DNA from: Seison nebaliae
Taxonomy: Eukaryota > Rotifera > Pararotatoria > Seisonacea > Seisonidae
Length of the DNA: 64,000 bases
Assembly: GCA_023231475.1 (NCBI GenBank)
Contig: JALJEE010002055.1
Coordinates: 32,477-96,476 of the forward strand
Reading direction: 5' to 3'
The notes beneath the pieces are model-generated. The model did not search any database. It was given only the letters and a program-made list of their open reading frames with translations, and had not been told where the DNA came from. Below are positions 1-11,972 of this stretch, one piece after another (within the stretch, counting starts at the first letter, position 1; every line of letters begins with the position of its first letter). A program made the translations under genes and the position numbers.

Positions 1-23
1 GATATGGATCTGTTCGATTGAGT

Positions 24-3000
24 TCACTGAAAACCGAGAATGCGTTTTGCGATTCCGTTGAGTACGATATATTTGGGAGGAACGACTACTTCCGCTGGCC
101 CGGTCCACGGTCGCCAGATGAGCATTTGTGCGCTATTCGCGTTCGGTGGATAGAGTGCACAATTGGCGATTTTGACATTCTTTTTCAAAACTTCGGGCTG
201 TTCCGGTATCGGATTGCTGACTAATGACGCTTTTACTCCATGACTGCGACCGGCTGATGGTTCTATTTTTATTTCTAACTTCATTCGCCATCTCACCGTC
301 TTCAAGAGGACGATGTGGCCGTTAACTACGTCCATAGCGGCGAGCCATGTGTAGAAACTTTGATCGCGTCGAATGTTCGAGAGTCGAGGGACACGTTCGG
401 TGGAGGTGGGAACGTCCCAAGTGACATGTGGATAGAAATTGTCACTCATACTGATGGAGTGAGTGGTAGAGCTATTCTGTGGTCCTTTGATCGTCACCAC
501 TTCTGTCTTGCTACCATACCAGGGGTAATTCTTCCCGTCGGAATCACTAATCATAGGCTTTTCACCGGATAACAATTCAGGAAATTCCCAGCTCGAACTA
601 GACGAAATAGAACATAAATAGAACATATGACATATGACATGTACATAAGTAAATGAAGGAGAAGAAAAGAAAATTGAACAATCCTAAATTACCATATTGA
701 TTGTAGAATTCCATATGAGTACACGCTTGGATCCATCCCACCTTCCAAATCTCGTGCGCTTCAATCGGAGGGAATTTGAAAGTGGCCGCAGCCCTGCACG
801 AAAAACAGTTTAATTTTCAAAATGTCATGAGATGGAATTAAAAACCGGAAATGTGGCGTTCGATATTTGAGGACGGCAGACGATCGTTCATCGATGGTGG
901 TCGGTTTACTTTCGATTTTCACGTTTATACTCAGAATTTTCACGGGTAAATTGGCGGCTCGTTCCAATGAACGGAGTAAACTCTCCGCCTCCGCCTTGTG
1001 CAAATGGGAGAGTCCATGTGTCCCGGCGTTGGAGCGCGAACGTTTGTCTTTCTCCGTATAACCGGCGGTTGATGAGCCTTTACTTGACGTTCGATGATGC
1101 TTCGATTCGTGACGCCGATTTGTGGGCGATTCTAAGAAAAAATTATTTTAAAATTTATTTAGAATTATTTCATATTTAAAAAAGCCTAAAAGGACGAACC
1201 TCGATAAACATTGTTGTCGTCCAAATTCCAGGAACTGGGTCGAACTTTGCGTCGGGCGCCCTGGCGAAGTGCCAATTGGTATTGTTCCATGTTGAAGTTC
1301 TGTCCGATACTTCCGTCAGGATTAACAAATTGAACATTATTCGTAGCAATTATACAATCTTTGTGTGTGATGTTCGGGCCGACATTTCTCATCGCTTTCA
1401 CCGTCTTCATTTTGCTGTAGATGTGACCCATGTCGATCTCAGTTCCGTTCCTGTCATGATGAGATTTAAATAGATTTCGATTCGTATTCCAAGAACACCG
1501 TTCACCCACATTGTATCTTGGAGAATTGTTCTCAGTTTCTTTTCCGTTCGAATTTGCATAATTCCCATCTGAATTGGACAGGCAACTGTACCAGAACAAT
1601 TCCTTCAGAGCAACATCATCATCATCATCATTATCATCATAATCAATATCATTCTTCTTCTCATTGTCACGCTCCTCCTCATTCGTCTCATTCATACAAT
1701 TAGCATCGTCATTCTCTTTATTGTTCATTGAACGTTCATTCTCGTTGACAATCAACTTCGTCAATTGACGACTCTTTTTACTTCGATGCAATTTGACGTT
1801 CGGACATTCGCTGGCACTTCGATTCCGATCGATGATCAAATGTAATTTCGAACATTTCTTCATATAAATCTTCTTCGAACAACCAACCTCCTCATTGACA
1901 TTCAACAGATTATTGGTTGATAATGTCAACGGTTTTCCTCGAACGTCATTTTCACTCGAATCATTCGGCAGTCGTTTGGAGAGGGTCCGATAGAACTTCT
2001 TCATTTGACGATCGCCATCCTTCGAACGATGGAGTCGATTAGACGAGGACACTTGCGAATCCATATCCGTCTGCTGACGATTTATGAGAATTCGATGATA
2101 ATCCTGATTCTTCGTCGATTTGCTCGATGACGGATAGAGATGATGTTGACGAAGTTTCTCATCCACATAAGTCTTCTTCAACAACTTCTCTTCCATTCTT
2201 TTTTGACGACGACAATGGATGGAGGAGGCAGTTATCGACGATTGATAACTATTTTGTCTTTCATTCGAATTCAATTGAGAATACGGATGGAGAATTTTAT
2301 CGACTTTGGGAATGGCGAAAAGCATCTGATCCACACAATGCTGATGGAATTGCATGGGAGATGCGGAGTCGGTGGACGTCGCTTCATGCCACTGATCCAC
2401 CATCTTCGGTTGTTTCATCGTTATTTTGGGACTATAAAGATTGTCGCATTTTTTCGATGTCTTTATCGCAATCGGAGATTTGGGACATTCTGTTGAACAA
2501 TTCTTCAATTTGATCGGACTATTCCGCCTTCAAAGATAAAAATGACAAACAAAAAGAAAGATGATAGTGAAAATATTCGGACGGGAGAGACATTTCGAGG
2601 GAAGTTTTTTTTGGAAAAAGAAAATTCTCCTAAATTTGGAGATATTTAACTCGGACGACGATAAGCTAAAGCTGATTGGACTTTCATTTTTTCTCATTTT
2701 AAACTCACACGCGATTAAGAGAGAAAGTTCTCACTAGAAATGAACCTGTTATTGTTATTGTCGTTGAATGCGGGTTCTTGTTGAGTTGAGTCCGATCGAA
2801 AGACTTGACCTGTGGGCTGATAAGGTTGTAGAATATGTCCGTACTTCGTGAAGAAGGATTCAACGTATTGTCCGTTGTCGTTGGATAGGGCGGGTGGATA
2901 AACAGATGACTGCAACAACAAAGAGAATTATTGTAGTTGAAACGCCTCGTGTAACGTAGTAGATTGTGAAGGGATTTGTTGTAAAACGAGGTTGAACGAA

Positions 3001-3510
3001 AAAAAGAAATGAAAAAATTCGAACAATAATTTTACAGTCACATTCAATTCGAATAGATTAAATGCAAATGAAAATTATGTATTCGCTACTTTGGTCTAGT
3101 CGTGCGGCCGTTCAAATAGAGGAGACGAAAGAAAAAGAAATTGAAAAGGAAAAGAAATTAAATGGAAATGAAATTCAGGTTGCCCTTCTTAAAAACAAAC
3201 AACTCAATTTTGATTGCTCGTTTTTCTTCTTGTCTCCCTATTCATCAATTCCCGAAGAAAATTTACAAACCATCAACCGTTTCCGTCTGAGATCGGAGGA
3301 TATGGAATTGCTGTCTCTCCCACTCATCTTCTTCTTCTTCTTCTCCCCATAGATCGAGGTGGTCTTCGTCGGCTTCTCGTACTTGTAGTTCGTCCGTTCA
3401 CTGATATGTCGCATCACGCCACATTCGTCCAGGTATTGGAGACGATTCGAATTGTTCGTATTCGCATTCACTTTACTCCTTTCGCCACTCATGCCACTGT
3501 AGGCGCTCAT
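24..3510 (-). CDS. FAM78-family protein with long disordered N-terminal extension
   Basis: Six exons join in frame by GT-AG introns: 3510-3271, 2909-2746, 2527-1200, 1131-846, 793-680 and 597-24, giving 901 residues from the ATG at 3510. The last three exons carry the FAM78 core: TTIDERSSAVLKYRTPHFR, then VGWIQACTHMEFYNQYGNLG, then SSWEFPEL, ISDSDGKNYPWYG, DNFYPHVTW and RRDQSFYTWLAAM. Vertebrate FAM78A/B are about 260-285 residues and of unclear function. Here some 610 extra residues precede the core. They are rich in Asn, Ser, Lys and Arg with an acidic patch, and no domain is visible. The true start could lie further upstream, because a possible 5' exon sits at 3779-3822. The core assignment is firm; the extension is inferred from uninterrupted frames and matching intron phases. 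Confidence 0.8.
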
Positions 3511-3778
3511 TGTGGTGGACGGGGGTGGGTTAATGGTGGTTTGAGGGCCTTCCCGACGACCGTTCACGGAGAAGGCGAACAAATGTGAAGAAACGAATTT
3601 GATGATGAATTGATGATTTCTTTACTATTCATAACGAGTCAAATTGTCGTCGTCCCACCATTCAAATCGACTTTCAAATTAAAGTAAAGGAAATGAAACT
3701 AGAAAATCTAATCTCTAAACGAAGAAAGAAAGAAATGAATGAACTTAATTGGAGAGAGATGTAATTCAATCTACTTAC

Positions 3779-3822
3779 CCAATAAGTTGGCATGGGAGTT
3801 TGCGACATTCTGCCCCACCGCA
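3779..3822 (-). other. Possible 5' exon of the FAM78-like gene
   Basis: A short stretch is bounded by a TTTTAG acceptor and a canonical GTAAGT donor. It contains an ATG at 3808 opening MSQTPMPTYW. It lies just upstream of the FAM78-like gene on the same strand. Its phase does not fit the ATG-containing exon at 3510 directly. It may therefore be a 5' untranslated exon, or it may join a different downstream acceptor. Confidence 0.3.
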
Positions 3823-4793
3823 CTAAAATTAGTTAGTTACCTTGAATGAGAAAGAGCACTCACGAATGGAGAATGGACGAGGAGAGATATTCGACAAATC
3901 AACAAATCGTCTGGAGAGTAGTGGTGGCGGCGGTGGTGGTGCTGGTGCTGGTGAGTGAGTGAGAAGGACAATTGAAAATTGAAATACAAATCAACTTTCT
4001 CACACCACAAGGATGAAGTGCGTGTCGGGCAGAAAGTATCAATTCAGCTAAATCGACGGTGTGAGTAACAAAAAATTGAAAAATTTTGTTCAAATCAATC
4101 AATTCCTTTCTACTTTATATGAAAAACTTGTAGTTCGTCTTTTGCTCTGCCTCCCTAAAATATGTGACCGAAATCGATTTCGATTTATCTCAATCACAAA
4201 TGAATAAATGACGAGACTTGTAGATGGATTTTGTCTATTTCACACGAATGGATTGAGAGGTGCTCAATTGGAAATGGTCGAAATTTATAAATAAATTTTT
4301 GATTTTCATTTTTCACATTCCTTCATTACTTTTCCGAATTCCTAACAATTGGCATTCCTCCCAACGTCACCGGGTGAATCTGTTCGAAGTGATGCTGCTA
4401 ACGGGAGACGATCATGAACTGATCTGGGAAGAGACGAATGAATAACATTCCTATCGACTACCGGACGAGATTGAGTCGCTCTTGTCAATTCGCCTCGTGT
4501 CAACAACCTAATCAGGTAGACGAGAACGTCCGTGGCGATGTGGCCTCATTACACGCGTGCGTATTAGTTGTGTAGTAAGAGAAGGGCGAACAGTTTATGA
4601 TTGGTTGAGATGATTAGAAATGATTGAAAAGTTTATAAACATTTCGATTGCTACATTGTTAAGAAATAATCAGAAATAATTAATAATTGGTGAAGAATTG
4701 AATATACTTCACACTACGATCAGTGGCAATCCCTCAATATATTCGACGACGGTTTCAATGTAAATGTGACGTCATGTTGAATGTTTCGTCTCA

Positions 4794-4880
4794 TCCATCC
4801 ATCCATCATCATTATTATCATCATCATCATCATCATCATCATCATGCTTATCATTATCATCATCACCATCATCAATATCA
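4794..4880. repeat. CAT trinucleotide microsatellite
   Basis: Imperfect tandem CAT/CATC units are interrupted by TTAT. This is simple sequence with no coding context. Confidence 0.85.
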
Positions 4881-6433
4881 ACTCGACGATGCCATTTAAT
4901 TGGAGGGAGATGCTGAAATAGAGAATTTGAATTTGGAAAAATTTTATTTATTATTTATTTGTAGAATTCGCGCATTTTTTCTTCTTCCACCAAATGTGGT
5001 GAGGAGATGAATATTTATACATTCTCAACTGCTCATCATATTGTTATAAAATTATTTCGATGATGGAATTCATTTCCATCAAAATAATTTCCTCACCGTC
5101 CTCCATCTCGTCGTTAACGGTTAAAGAGGTACACATATCACAAATAGAACTGACAGAAAAAAAACGGTTTTCCAAGAATCTAATAATAACTTCTTGTTAT
5201 ATTCATGACAAGATTGATCGATAATTTTGAGTTGATGGTGACGGTGATGGTGGTGATGATAGTCGTCATATCAACATAGAGCGTTGGGGGAGAAATATTT
5301 GGTAGAGACGAAATTAGATGAAAAGCTGATGCATTCCTAAATATGTACACCACAAAACAATCAACATATTCGTCGACAATGACATCGCTGAATGAAAATG
5401 ATATGTAATGGGAGAAAGATGTGTATGTCCTTCGATTGAGGACATGTCAAAGCCGAAGACGATTGTCAAGGATATCTCCGTCCAATATACGCTCTATCTC
5501 TCGTTTGTATAATGGGGAGGATGGTGAGAGAATGGATTCAATCCCAATCTCAACTGTTAGACGTTAAGTGAATTCTTTTGCACAATATGAATGTTTAGTG
5601 GGCAATAGGATCTCGAACGATTTTCAAAAATTTTCTCCATTCGATTATTAGCGAAGTAGATTAGTCGATACTAATCTCTCGTAAAAGGATTAAATGATAA
5701 AAATCGATAATTCGATATTCTCTTCCATTCATTTCATTATCATCATTCATGATAAATCAATTGATTTATCGGAACTATATAAATTATTTTAAATAATGAA
5801 CAATTTAGTTAATTGTCATATTGAAAAAGAAATTGACAATGCGGTGTGATGGGAGGGGAGAGTGTTGAAGAATAAATAAATCGTTAAAATCAAAATCAGA
5901 TGGTATCGAAATGATGACATAATATGTGGCATTCTGTCCAAGAGAGACGATGGTAATGAGATAGTACAATAAAAGACTAGTCACCTCTCGAAACGCATCG
6001 ATCATCAATGGGAGTGGAGAATATACAAAGAATTCTCTTCGAATGTTTCCAAAGTAGAAGATCTTTCCCAAACATAACACGAGTTATTCTCACCTGCTAA
6101 TCTTGAACTAATACGGAACTTGGATTTACGGAAAAAAAGCGTTACGAACCTCCCTTCCATATCAATGTACACAAATCACTTATTTTTCGAATGAACTTCT
6201 CTTCTCCCCGTTTTTGTAGCGTTTGTAGATGATTAACTAAACGTCTATCTCTCCCAATCTCGACTATCTGTAAGTAATGGAGAAGTAGTCGAGAAGGGAT
6301 AGTTGGAATAATTGGGAGGAATGAAATCCATCGATGAATTTAACGACGAATTATAATAAATTAGTAAAAGAAAAAGATGATCTATTCAAATCATTAAGAG
6401 CCATCTCTATCATGTCTCTTATCTCTTATACCC

Positions 6434-6456
6434 TTCTCTCTCTCTCTCTCTCTCTT
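6434..6456. repeat. TC dinucleotide microsatellite
   Basis: A run of TC repeats lies in the gene-poor interval downstream of the calpain stop codon. Confidence 0.8.
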
Positions 6457-6913
6457 CTCGTTTGATAACGTCGTTGAGAAGTTTCTTCTTCAAATCTTCT
6501 ACTTCATTCACTTCAAATTCCTTCATTTCCCCCTTCTCATTCTCACCCCACCTCCCGATCACTTTCATTCAATATTGACTAGTAATGATATTTGTTCGAT
6601 CAGCAATTCCTCATTCTCCATTTAGATAAAGTTTAATGTTTGGTAAATGGTGAATGAATTGACGAGATTCGACGAATCAGTAACATCATTTCCATCTCGA
6701 AACTTCCATCACATTCATTCTCCCTATTCCTCTCCTTCCTTTCTCATTTTATTTCAAATGATAAATTTTATTCTTTGTAATTTTAATGTGAACAAATTAA
6801 ATATCGTGTTTCTCTCATCTTCACTCTCATCGTTACGGTAAGAGAGTCGTTCTCTCCCTTCTCCCAATCCGTTATACGAATCATGAATCATACGTCAAAC
6901 GTATGCCATCTTC

Positions 6914-8972
6914 TCACAGATAAGTGTCAGTCATTGAACCGTCGAACGGTGATAATTCTTTCAATGTGAATTGTTCAGTCGCGTACGCGCTAACGGTGAA
7001 TAGACCGATATGATTTGGTTGGAAAGTCGAAGGTATCAAAACATATTTCCCACCACTCAACTTGAATCGATCTGTTATTTGTGGATAGTTGATGAAAGTG
7101 CCAGACGAGCCGATTTCCTTCGTCGAACTTAAGAAACCTCCTCCGAGACGAGTGGAAAAATCGGACGGTACCTAAAACGAAAATTTCACAATTTCCACAA
7201 TTTCCACAATTTTCGCCCAGCATAAAATTCAAACTTGATAGAGTAGAAATCCGATTTGTTTCAGCCCAACACTATAATTGGACAAATGTCTCTCTTGCGT
7301 CAATGAGATAATGAGGATCGTTTCACGTTCATCTAATTAACATTTCAGGGAATTAATGAGATATTTTCATAAGTTGATATTGGAAAAATTTCAACTTTCC
7401 TCCATTCGAATTTCAAATAAAAATTGAGGATTTGTTACAAATCGATTCATATCGTTGCGACAACCGCCAGCGGAAACATCCGTTTCCCATCGACTCATCA
7501 GGAATCTCATCGATCGATGGGAGTCAGTTCTGCCGTCTTTATCGAAATCAGGATTGATGGTACAAATCGTATATTCGTCGAAGGATTTATTGAAATCTCT
7601 ATCGCTCATCCAGAAAGCTCCATCGGCCACTCTCTGTTGAATGAGACTCTCAATTTCTTCCTTCTCGTCATTCCTGATCAATTTCCAATGTTTATCACTA
7701 CAGATAAAATTGGAAATAGAATTTTAAAATTTTAAAGTTTCACAGTTTTAAACTTGTCACTCCAATCGCCTTTCCATTCCGTTTTATTCGCCCACGGATT
7801 CCTCACACATACCAACACACACGTCTTATTACTCAGATGAACGTTATGGACGTGGAGAATTGTATAAGCATGACCGGCCACTAGACCGTTCGATAAAACG
7901 GATTCACCTCTCGATTTCTTGTTTGTAACGGAGGCGGTGACGAATGCACCGTCATCAAGTGAATTCCTTAAAATTTCCACTTCTTTCGAATCATGTCGTT
8001 CCGTCAATCCCCCACTCAAATGGACGAGAGCCGTCATCGATAATCCCCCAACGATATTCGCATATGATCCATATAATCTGATTAGGAAAATTTTAAAATT
8101 ATTTCAAATGATATTTTATCGAATTATTTATTAAATGAAATTATTGAAAAAAAATTTAAACTTCGCATACGCTTTCTCGATGTAACTGATCCAGAACTCA
8201 TCATTTCCTCTCGCATAAATTAATCGACCGTTCTTTGATGGTAAACGATCGTCGATCACCACCGAATGCCATTTACCATAAATCCAGAAATGAACGATGA
8301 TTATTCCACGATAACCAGAACCGTATAATGGTTGATCGAAAGGAAGAACTTTAGTGAGAATTTGTTCTTCGCGCGCAATCGCTGCACAAGCGGAAATTAA
8401 CCAACAATCCCCGAGATTTCCTTGTATTACGTCGGAAGGATTGATACCGTCAACGATCAATTTCGGTTGTTCAATCACTTGCTACTAATGTGAAGAGGTA
8501 ATGAAAGGAGAGAGAGAGAGAGAGAGAAGTGATTAACTGATGGTCGAATCCATTCGACATTTGAATTCCGATTATTCGTATTTAATAAACGATCATTTGG
8601 AACGAATTGTGGATCGACGAATAAACCATCAGAATCGAGATTATCCTTCAAATTCTTCTCAATGAACAATTTGTCCTCGTCACACAGACTACCAGATATT
8701 GATTCGAATTTAATGACGTCATTATCATTCACCAGATCGATGGGCTCTCTCGATATTTCAAAATCATCATCCGGTTGTTTGATGGTTATATTATTGGTGT
8801 TGTCATGACGACCATCATATTTCGGTTTGTTATCTATCGTCTTTTTCGGCCATTCCGGAATAATTCCTTCAATGGCCTTTATCGGATTGATGGTGTATCG
8901 ACCACCGTTTGGTGATGTTCGGTTATTCCGACCACCTAGAACTCCCAACAACACCTTACAAATACAATTCAT
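6914..8972 (-). CDS. Calpain-type cysteine protease without penta-EF-hand domain
   Basis: Six exons (8972-8538, 8481-8162, 8077-7754, 7697-7396, 7332-7235, 7171-6914) join in frame to 578 residues. The catalytic triad is visible: Cys171 in QGNLGDCWLISA, His321 in GLVAGHAYTI and Asn345 in RNPWANKTEWKGDWSDN. The 24-residue His-Asn spacing matches classical calpains. A C2-like domain follows, with WETDVSAGGCRNDMNRF at its start and YVLIPSTFQPNHIG near its end. The protein stops soon after that, so there is no calcium-binding penta-EF-hand domain. The first 110 or so residues are low-complexity and acidic. It should be an intracellular regulatory protease of the atypical calpain group. The start ATG at 8972 opens MNCICKVLLGVLGG, a hydrophobic cysteine-containing segment that might be lipid-modified; that last point is inference. 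Confidence 0.9.
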
Positions 8973-9831
8973 TCAATTTATTTTAAATTTATGAAAACTT
9001 CCTTAAACCGATTGGAAAACAATCAATGGAATTTCTCTGCTTATAGAGAGCTTATTCTCGCTACCATGGAAGCATATACAGACACCGTCGTATTGACGAT
9101 ACGACATATGTCCATGTCGCATAACTTTCCTTCTGATTCCAATATTTTCCAGAAAGTAACTACATGTTTAATTTTGTAGTCAATGGAATTGACCTTGACC
9201 ATCAAATAACATTCCTTCTTCCAATTTAATCAATATCGATCTCTTATATTTCTGTTTTTATTACCATTTTTTCTTTCAAGTTTTACGATAAAATTTTAAT
9301 GAACACAAAAAATTTATTTTTCAAAAAAAAATTCATTATCAAATTCTAAACTCATCAAATAGCAAAATTAATCCATTTCATCCATCTGATATCAATTCCT
9401 GAAAATCGGTGCACTTTTCGTGCAAACAGAATGAACGATAAATTTATTCAATCCTTTCGATTATTCTCGTTGAGTATATGGAGAGTAGTAATCGAACGGA
9501 ATTCGAACGGAAAGAAATGAGAGAAAACATAGAAAAGTGACGATCGAGACTTGGGTTTATTCCATGACAAAAAAATCTACAAAAAACATAATGACAGAAA
9601 GAAGACAAAAGGACAATTGGAATTGAATTCTCTAGTCTCATATCGACGAGAAGTAAGTGCAAGTTCGATAAAATTAAAATTTAAGAAAAAAATGAGAAAT
9701 TTGAAGAGGAAACTATAATTTGATAAATTCTCTGTTGGCGACATATGAGTAAAAAGTTGTTTTCGTGAAGATTTTTTTCTTCCTCCTTTCAACCAATTCA
9801 TTCAACACTAAATCCTCCACAAATTGGTCGA
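8973..9831. other. Intergenic, no feature seen
   Basis: AT-rich spacer between the calpain start and the cyclin A stop, with both genes on the minus strand. It should contain the calpain promoter. No recognisable gene or repeat was found. Confidence 0.5.
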
Positions 9832-10964
9832 TTATTGTATTTCCATATTCAAAAATAATTTTCCCACTTCCAAGAAACTGAAAGAATATGAAATCAATTT
9901 CGTCATTAAAATTCCAACCGTGAATCACAGAACTTCTGTACGATATTCTTTAGACGTGGATGATGTTTTCCCAATGGTAATTCGCGTTTGATTTTTAAAT
10001 GTGCCTCTTTCACATTCTCAAATTTATATCCGGTAATTAACGTCATATTCATTCGACTCTGAAAAATCATTTTAAATAAAATTAAATTAAAATAATAAAA
10101 ATTAACCCAGAGATGTGTCTCGTTGTATAAAGTACAGGCGAAATAAATGGTGGCGGCTGTCAACATTCCTGAATCGATCGAGTAATAAGCCTCGCCATTT
10201 CCCATCAGATATTCGAGAACAAATCGAATGAGAAATTCGATTTTTCTTGGAATCGGCACAGGCGATTTCTTTAGGTAATATTTCATGAAGAATAATGGTG
10301 TGATAACTGCCGTTTTGAAATCGATTTCTTTCAAAATCGAAATTTCCATTTGACAAATCTAAAAAATTTTCAAATTTTAAATTTCCGTTTAATTATCATA
10401 AAATGGTAAAGTAACTTGAGAAGCGTCGTATGATTTTTCGGTAACGAAGATACAATCGGACATTTCTGGTGGATAGATTTCTTCGTATTTTCTGTAAAAA
10501 AGAAAAATGATAAAAATTGAATATGGAAATTAAAGGAATATTAACGCTGCAATGAGAATGCATGCGATCGCCAATAATTGTAATTTGTTCTTGGGAATTT
10601 CTCGTTTTGACAAATATCGATCGGCATATGCCACCGCCAAATAAGCGACTTCGGTGTGCATAGAATATTCGTCGCACACTTCCACGATCCAATCTACGAT
10701 AGTCATTCGATAACGATGAGGAGTACGATCGTTCACTGGTATCATGGACGTTTTTGCTAGTTGTTGTTGTACTCGCAACATATCGAACTCGTAATAACCA
10801 TAACCCATCGTGATGATGTTGTCAGGTGAATATTGAACGATATTTTTAAATTTTTCATTCTCTTTCACTTCTATCTCATTATCATCTGAACTGGATTGAC
10901 GAATGTCTTGAATACCTTTCATATTGGACGTGCTTTGTCCCTGCTCCTTTGGCATCAACATCAT
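9832..10964 (-). CDS. Cyclin A-like protein
   Basis: Five exons (10964-10546, 10491-10416, 10358-10107, 10058-9919, 9877-9832) give 310 residues with consistent phases. The N-terminal cyclin box reads TIVDWIVEVCDEY, then AVAYADRYLSKREIPKNKLQLL, then KYEEIYPPEMSD, the classic cyclin A/B signature. The C-terminal cyclin fold includes a GYKFENVKEAHLKI-type segment resembling cyclin A. Cyclin A activates CDK2/CDK1 in S phase and at mitotic entry. Only about 85 residues precede the cyclin box and I see no RxxL destruction box, which is unusual; a missed upstream exon is possible. The last exon is tiny and its end could be misassigned, in which case the protein would stop at 9906. Confidence 0.8.
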
Positions 10965-11972
10965 CAGGAATTTAATTGGTGGGTGAAATGATAATGTCTG
11001 TATACTCTAAATATGAGGAGTGATCCTTCAATTCTGGGGAGAAGCGAAACAAATTAGTTTTTTTTTTATTCTTAAACTAAAATTTATTTTCTCCTACTTT
11101 AAACGATCCACACTCATATTCAACTTTTGACAGATTCTATTCAAAAGTTTTATATTAGTCCAGTCAACTGTACTGTGTACTCTCAAGTCTCTTGCAGAGC
11201 TTAAGAGATCAAAGCTAAAAATCAAAAACGTTTCCACACGGCCCACAAACCATCTCAACCAAATTCTCATTGTGATACTTCCCCAATGTCTCTCGTCATT
11301 TTTCCTTTTAAAAATTTTAGCTCATACATATCTCTTTCGCTGATCATCTCAATGTTCGAATACATTCGATCCGTGCAAATTATTTTTACAGTAACTTCAA
11401 AAATGACAACAGGATCAAAGAGAACTCCGAAATATGTATTAATTTCCATATTTACGCCTCTCAACATTTTACATGCCTTGTTATTTTTAAAGTTTAAATA
11501 CAATTTTTTTTAATGTTCAAAAAATTTTTTTTTATGCTGAAAAAATTTTTTTTTTAACTTACTTTTTCTTTAAATAATAATGTAATTTTTCCATTTTTCT
11601 CTTTGTTTTCCAATGAAATTTACTTTAACTTAACAATTATTTTCCTTTCAATAAAAATGAAATTTATCATTTTTTTCTCCCTTTAAAATGAAAATTAAAT
11701 TTTTAAATTCTTTTCCTTAAAAAAGATATTTTATCTAATCTCTAATCAAAAATTCACTACAAATTTCAATAATTTACCTTTAAATTTAATGATAAAAGAA
11801 GTGATGATGGTCAAAGTGAAAATAAGAAATAAATAGGCAACATAAAATAATAAAATTAATTGTTTGACCCGTTACCATGGAGATGTGGATAGTGGTTGTT
11901 GATAAAATAATAGAAGAGAGTTGAAGCGCAATAAAAAATAAAAATTTTTAGAACATATCGAACTGGTGGGTT
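10965..11972. promoter_or_regulatory. Divergent intergenic region between cyclin A and CFAP92-like genes
   Basis: About 1 kb separates two genes transcribed away from each other, so it should hold both promoters. It contains long A/T runs. Open frames near 11267-11513 on both strands overlap each other and show no family resemblance, so I do not call them genes. Confidence 0.4.

Larger units (their letters stand above)
3823..6913. other. Gene-poor interval
   Basis: About 3 kb of AT-rich sequence lies between the 5' end of the FAM78-like gene and the 3' end of calpain. No convincing coding exon is seen. The longest open frame (5805-6080, minus) has no family resemblance or splice context. The interval contains a CAT/CATC microsatellite near 4794-4880 and a TC run near 6434-6456. 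It may hold upstream regulatory sequence for the FAM78-like gene. Confidence 0.6.

Noticed and set aside
5805-6080. 91-residue minus-strand frame in the gene-poor interval
   Set aside because: Hydrophobic low-complexity sequence with no homology, no splice context and no conserved motif; consistent with chance in AT-rich DNA.
11267-11513. Overlapping frames on both strands, and a CGPC-containing peptide nearby (about 11215-11285, minus)
   Set aside because: Too short, overlapping frames and no linked exons. I considered a zinc-finger exon or a small nuclear RNA but no conserved core could be matched.
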